From assembly GCA_033439685.1 (NCBI GenBank), contig JAUEDM010000004.1, forward strand, positions 4,402,001-4,466,000: a stretch of DNA of 64,000 nt. The letters run 5' to 3'. A program made the position numbers and the translations under genes. Within the stretch, counting starts at the first letter, position 1. Every line of letters begins with the position of its first letter. The DNA comes from Apodospora peruviana. Taxonomy: Eukaryota > Ascomycota > Sordariomycetes > Sordariales > Lasiosphaeriaceae. Below, piece by piece: positions 58,598 through 64,000 of the stretch. The notes under the pieces are model-generated. The model saw nothing but the letters and a program-made list of their open reading frames with translations. It did no database searches and was not told the DNA's origin.

Positions 58598-61366
58598 GTG
58601 CCGAAGCAGCAGCCCATGATGGGATGCTTGCTGGCATTGTTTGATGCCGCCATTGATCTATTGTCTGCTGGGTGCTTGCTCTCCTGACCCAACCGGCGTC
58701 GACAAAGAACCTTTGCAAGCAGACGACGGAATCAGCAATCATATTATTTTGCTACGGTAGATAATCCCACGAGCAAGCTTTTCAAAGCCCCAAGAGTGTC
58801 GTGTTTGATGAGTTATGTGTCAAGTTTACCAAGACGATCTCCATGAATCTGACATGACATATATAAACTACTGCTATGAAGGGTTAAATCTCTGTTCCGT
58901 TACTAGTTGAAGGCTCTCCTTTTTCTCGCCATATCTCATACGGAAATTTTTACCGCAACCAGGCCTTATATTGCACCTCGTTGGTTTCCGGCAACGGACA
59001 ATGAGTATTAGACATCCCGAAGGTGCAACAAAAGACGCAGCTTCATAATTCACCAAATCAGTCAGCGAAAGGAGTGAAGAGATACTGTGTCTAGCGTGGA
59101 AGTGCCAAAGTCGTGGAACGGTCTGGTGGTGGTCGGCGGTTCCAGTTGACAGGTTCACCCCTGACTCCCTGGAAGTCCCTCTGTGCGGGCTTTCAATCTG
59201 AACCACGATAGTAACACGGTTCTACCATTGTCAAGTCTCACTAACGACAGGCAATCTTTGCAATTGTGAGGCCTCATAGTCCTTTGCACCAGATAGACGA
59301 GCTCATCGATAGCTGAACAACCCGACACGTATGTTGCGCTGCCCTGGTGCAACAAATCGCGCTTTCGACCACCACAGGTCGCATCAATATCTCACAGAAG
59401 CTTGTGCATACGGGTTTCTGGAAGCATCGCCCATCGTCGTGTGCCGATGCTCAACACAGCCCGTGGTCTGGAACTTGAAAGATGCATCGTGGTGTTCGAC
59501 AACGATCTCGGTCGAACGGTCCAAGTCAAACAGAGCCTCCCGTCCGCAACGTGTGTGCCATGATCCGGGGTGAGATCGATCCAAAATGGAGATTCTGCCT
59601 TCATTGGTCCACAAGGGGGTCTGTCCCGTTTGTGTCGAATCTTATTTTTTCTGCAATTGCGTCTGGCCTCCACAGACCACTCCACATCAAGGTGCGTCAA
59701 CATGCTTGGACAGCTGAAAAGGGACAGACAGGTGTGGCTTGAAAGGAGGGAGGGAACCGCTGAGACCCTGCAGGCTGCAAGCTCTCTGTGTGGGGCTGTG
59801 CAAACAGCTTCTCTCCCCCAACTTCTATACCGCAATCTGTGTTCTGTGTTTTGGACAAAGACTTCGAGTGCAGCCAAGAAAGCACTTTGGTGTCATGCGA
59901 TGGCAAAACGTCAGCTTGGATGACCCATCCATCCAAAAAGCTTGTTGCCAGCTGGGGCTACCTGCATGGCAATGGGAACACGACAGTCCGACGCCGGCAT
60001 CGATTTTGTGTATGTGACAGATTGCGTGCAACGCGACTGGAGTCGACTGCGTGTGTGGCGCTGGGGAAACCAACAAAGCTGGACAAAGAAGCCCGCCAGA
60101 TGATGGAGGGATGGAAATCCACGGATTTTGTTTGATGATGATGCGCTGTGGCGGGGGACGCTAGAGCGGTCCAGAACTCGAAAGCTCCCGGAACTTGCAT
60201 CCCGGCGACAGCTCAACTGTCATCTGGAGAGCCGTGCCCGACTGGTGTGAAGGGTGCGCGCTTTGAGCATCCTGCCAGGACCAGCTCAGAGCGATCCAAT
60301 CTCAAAGAAGGTCTAGTGACATGTTGGGTCCTGAGACATTCACAATCAGTCACCGGTGGAAGAGCGGTCGGGCTCAGCTTTGCTCTCATTTCGTCGACGC
60401 GAGATGAATTTATCCCATTGGCATGAATGAAGTGACTTCAAAAGAAGGGTTCTCAAGATAACGAATCAAGAAAGTTGGATCGGCTTCCCAGCTTTTTGCT
60501 TCGGATGCGACTCTGCGGCAATATCAGAAGCTCTCGGCAGTAACCCGTAGGGTGACATCCCTGCTGGAGAGCATCACAGCTCCGTTGAAATTCTTGGGAC
60601 TGAGGTTGTTAACGCGATCCTTGGTTTTTGGGTGTGGTCTGCGGGAGCTGCGCTAACAGCATATTAACCCCGGTCAAGCTGTGAGATGCAGATTGGCAGC
60701 ATCGCTGGTGCCGACAGACCCCTGTTCGGATAGCACCTGCTGAGATTTCAGATTTGGTCGATTTGCAGGGGTGTGTCCTTCCTCCCAATTTCCTCGGCGT
60801 TGCGTCATGAGGGAGCGTCGTGCATGTCACTCGCTTCCCGCCTTTCACGTCTCAATTCCAGGTTGGACCTGTATTTCCTCAAAATTGAATCGTGATAAAG
60901 ACCCCCTCCCGGCCGCCCTCCCACGGCGCCGGAGAGTCTGTCCTTGAATTTGTTCATGAAGTGTGATTTTCCGTCTGTAATTGGTGCTCTTGGTGCGAAT
61001 TAGCTTGAAGGGTCCAAGCTCCAATTCGATCTCCCAATCTCAAAGTTCTCCAGAGGACCTCGAGCTAGGAACAAGCCGCCGCGAGCCTGTCGCTGCTCCC
61101 CATCAATAGCGTGGGTACCCCTTTCTAAGCTTTGTGCCAGCAGCCCTGCCATTGTAGGCGCCCACGACAACCACTGCATCTCATATTTTATCACTTTCCC
61201 TTCCCCAGATTGCCATTTCCTACGAAATCTGATTCTGACACGCTCATCCAGGGAGCTTGAGTGAAACCCGTGAAGCTATCCCTAATACCGAATACGTCGA
61301 ACCACCGAAAGATCGAGTTTCTCCCAAACGACCAGCAGGTGGTGATCCTGCAATCACACCGCCAGA
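58598..61366. other. Gene-poor region (about 2.8 kb)
   Basis: Divergent spacer between the hypothetical gene (minus) and the CSC1-like gene (plus). Many overlapping frames of 60-160 codons exist on both strands, none with a domain or exon series. It must contain both promoters. Confidence 0.5.
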
Positions 61367-64000
61367 ATGTCGGGCCCTACGAAGAAGGCGGATCAGGACA
61401 CGGCGACGTCGCTTTCGGGTGAGTCCAACAGCCTACCGCAAGAGAGTTTGAAGCTGACGAGATATGTTCTAAAGGCATGATTGCGACCCTCGCGCCTGTC
61501 GCACTGATCTCAGCCGTCTATCTAGCCGTCTTCCTGGTTCTGCGTAAGAGCCAGCGACGCTATTATGCTCCTAGAACTTACCTAGGAAACCTGAGGGAGA
61601 AGTAAACATCCCCCTGTGCTATCAACCTTTATTTCATCCTCGCATGCTCACATGCTCCAACAGTGAACGCTCGCCTCCTCTACCCAGCGGCCTCTTCAAT
61701 TGGATAGGCACGTTCTGGAAGATACCCGACGTCTATGCTCTCCAGCACCAGTCCCTCGATGCCTACCTCTACCTTCGCTTCCTGCGCATGGCCACGACCA
61801 TTTGCTTCGTCGGTTGCTTGATCACCTGGCCCGTTTTGTTCCCTGTTAATGCCACGGGCGGCGGTACCCAGAAGGAGCTCGACATTCTGTCTTACAGCAA
61901 CATCAACAAGGAGACCCACAGCTCCCGCTACTATGCCCACGCCTTCGTCGCCTGGGCCATGTACGGCTTCATCATGTACCTGATCATGCGCGAGTGCATA
62001 TTCTTCATCAACCTGCGCCAGGCCTTCCTGCTGAGCCCTTTCTACTCCGACCGCATTTCGTCTCGCACCGTTCTGTTCACCTCGGTCCCGACGCCCTACC
62101 TCGACGAGGGTAAGCTGCGCAAGGTCTTTGGCTCGACGGTCAAGAATGTCTGGATCACCAGCAACACCAAGGAGCTGGACAAGACCATCAAGGAGCGCGA
62201 CAAGATCGCTATGAAACTCGAGAAGGCCGAGGTCAAGCTGATCAAGCTTGCCAATAAGGAGCGCCAGAAGGCTATCAAGAAGGGCGGGTCTGCTGCCGAT
62301 CCTGAGCACCCGCAGCCTCTGGGCGACGCAGAGTCCGGAAGCATTGCCTCTCGTTGGGTTCCCGTCCATAAGCGCCCGAGCCATCGCACTGGTCCGCTTG
62401 GCCTGATCGGCAAGAAGGTTGACACGATCAACTGGTGCCGCATGGAACTCGAACGTCTGATTCCCGCCGCCGAACACGCCCAGGCCGAGTACCGTGCCGG
62501 CGCCTACAAGAAGATTCCCGGCGTGTTCATCGAGTTCAGGACGCAGGCTGAAGCCGAGGGTGCTGCGCAGATCCTCGCCCACCACCAGGGTCTTCACATG
62601 ACGCCCAAGTACATCGGCGTCCGCCCGACCGAGATTGTTTGGAGCTCGCTCGCTATTCCTTGGTGGCAAAAGGTTATCCGTCGCTATGCTGTCTACGCAT
62701 TCATCAGCGCCATGATTCTCTTCTGGGCAATCCCTGTGGCCGTCGTCGGTGTCATCAGCAACGTCAACTATCTCAAGACAATCTCGTTCCTGACGTGGCT
62801 GGACAAGATCCCGAGCGTCATCATGGGTGTCGTGACCGGTCTCTTGCCAGCGGTCGCGCTGTCCATCCTGATGTCCTTGGTCCCTGTCGTCATGCGTTTG
62901 TGCGCCAAGCTGGCGGGCGAGCCGTCGCTCAGCAGAGTAGAGCTGTTCACCCAGAACGCGTACTTTGTCTTCCAGGTCGTCCAGGTCTTCCTTATTACCA
63001 CCATGTCGTCTTCGGCCTCGGCTGTGGCGAAGCAGATTGCCGACAACCCGTCCAGCGTGACGTCCATCTTGGCCGAGAACCTGCCCAAATCGTCCAACTT
63101 TTACATTTCGTACTTTATCGTTCAGGGCTTGACTATTGCGACCAGTGTGCTCACCCAGGTTGTTGGGTTTGTTATCTTCCAGATCCTGTACAAGTACCTG
63201 GCCGGTACGCCGCGCGCACTTTACAACAAGTGGGCGCACCTCAGCGCCATCTCGTGGGGCAGCACCCTGCCTATCTACACTAACATTGTGGTCATTGGTA
63301 CGTCTTCCTCCAAACCTGCTCCCCTAACAGTCTCACTAACAGTCCTTTTTAGCTATCACATACTCGGCCATCGCTCCCTTGATGCTCGGCTGGGCCACCA
63401 TCGGAATGGGCCTGTTCTACTTCGCCTGGCGATACAACGTCTTCTTCGTGACCGACACATCGATCGACACGCGCGGCCTGATCTACCCGCGCGCGATCAA
63501 GCAGCTGTTCACGGGCGTTTATCTCGGCGAAATCTGCATGATTGGCTTGTTTGGCGCCTCGACGCAGGCGGGCCCCTTGGTGCTGATGGTTGCGTTCCTC
63601 ATCTTCACCGTGTTGTTCCACATTTCTCTCAACAGTGCTTTGGACCCGCTTCTTTATAACTTGCCGCTCAGCTTGCTTGCGGAAGAGGAGTCCTCCCGAC
63701 TGTTGGACCCCGAGGCCGCTGGTGGTGTCGACGCGGGCCAGAGCTCGAGCAACGAGAAGTATACCTCTAACGGCATCGAGAACCAGGTTGAAGGTGCGAA
63801 GCACGCGACATCGCAATTGCGCACGGCGGGCGGCAAGAAGCCGAACTTTTTGCTGAAATTTCTGAAGCCGTGGGTGTATGCGGATTATCCCACCCTGCGC
63901 ACGCTGGTGCCGAGAGATTTGGATGTCGAGACGTACGCTGAGGAGGTCGCGAGGGACGCGTACTGCCCACCGTCGGTGACGAGCCAGACGCCGCTGCTCT
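61367..64000 (+). CDS. CSC1/OSCA/TMEM63-type (DUF221) ion channel, 5' part
   Basis: Exons 61367-61418, 61475-61601, 61664-63297 and 63353 to the right edge give 820 residues so far; the gene continues beyond the window. The introns begin GTGAGT, GTAAAC and GTACGT and every junction keeps the frame. MSGPTKKADQDTATSLSG precedes the first span (MIATLAPVALISAVYLAVFL), followed by LFNWIGTFWKIPDVYALQHQ and SLDAYLYLRFLRM, hallmark of the RSN1_TM region. A long cytosolic loop (PHM7_cyt) with a charged helix (KTIKERDKIAMKLEKAEVKL) comes next, then GVFIEFRTQAEAE and the seven-pass RSN1_7TM domain starting near IVWSSLAIPWWQKVIRRYAV. The family forms mechanically or osmotically gated cation channels; yeast Csc1 and Rsn1 are relatives. 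Location is probably the plasma membrane or an internal membrane. Confidence 0.93.

Noticed and set aside
59392..59877. 161-codon minus-strand frame in the 58.6-61.4 kb spacer
   Set aside because: No convincing ATG start, no domain, and heavily overlapped by frames on the other strand.

Overview
The window is nuclear DNA of a filamentous ascomycete, most likely a Sordariomycete and perhaps Sordariales. The evidence is genes split by short (about 50-200 nt) GT-AG introns with CTAAC/CTGAC-type branch sites, a RO-1/NUDA-like cytoplasmic dynein heavy chain, an intron-bearing tRNA-Arg, and a lone dispersed 5S rRNA gene opening ACATACGACC as in Neurospora. Genus cannot be fixed from sequence alone. 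Genes are widely spaced and the intergenic DNA is rich in simple repeats.

Left part (1-23 kb): after about 2.4 kb with no supportable gene come a DUF1774 membrane protein (+), a mitochondrial-type holo-ACP synthase (+), tRNA-Arg(CCU) with a 16-nt intron, a probable relic LTR on the minus strand, a formamidase/acetamidase (-), a PHP-type histidinol-phosphatase (+), and the giant dynein heavy chain gene (-; 4362 codons, one intron near the 3' end). These are housekeeping functions: lipoylation/fatty acid cofactor loading, nitrogen scavenging, histidine synthesis and retrograde transport.

Middle (23-42.5 kb): a small secreted cysteine-containing protein whose 5' leader is a tandem duplication with conserved splice donors; a Q/P-rich protein with a FAR1/GCM-type zinc domain and a coiled coil, probably a domesticated MULE-derived regulator; a 2EXR/F-box-like protein; a GMC oxidoreductase broken by two frameshifts; an Atr1-like DHA2 MFS exporter next to it; a divergent 5S rRNA gene; and a TMEM184/OST-alpha-type seven-pass protein with a polyglutamine tail.

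Right part (42.5-64 kb): a WSC-domain cell-wall stress sensor and a kelch beta-propeller single-pass membrane protein with a very long cytoplasmic tail flank a 6-kb stretch without genes that carries (CA)14, C26 and A22 tracts. A hypothetical coiled-coil gene with an awkward exon junction follows, then about 2.8 kb without genes, and finally the 5' part of a CSC1/TMEM63-type channel gene that runs off the right edge.

No obvious novel multi-gene system is present. The strongest candidates for a second look are the duplicated spliced leader of the secreted protein (which can also encode an in-frame N-terminal extension), the FAR1-domain protein, the twice-frameshifted GMC gene beside its exporter, and the divergent 5S gene. 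All exon boundaries were read by eye from splice consensus and frame; none has transcript support.
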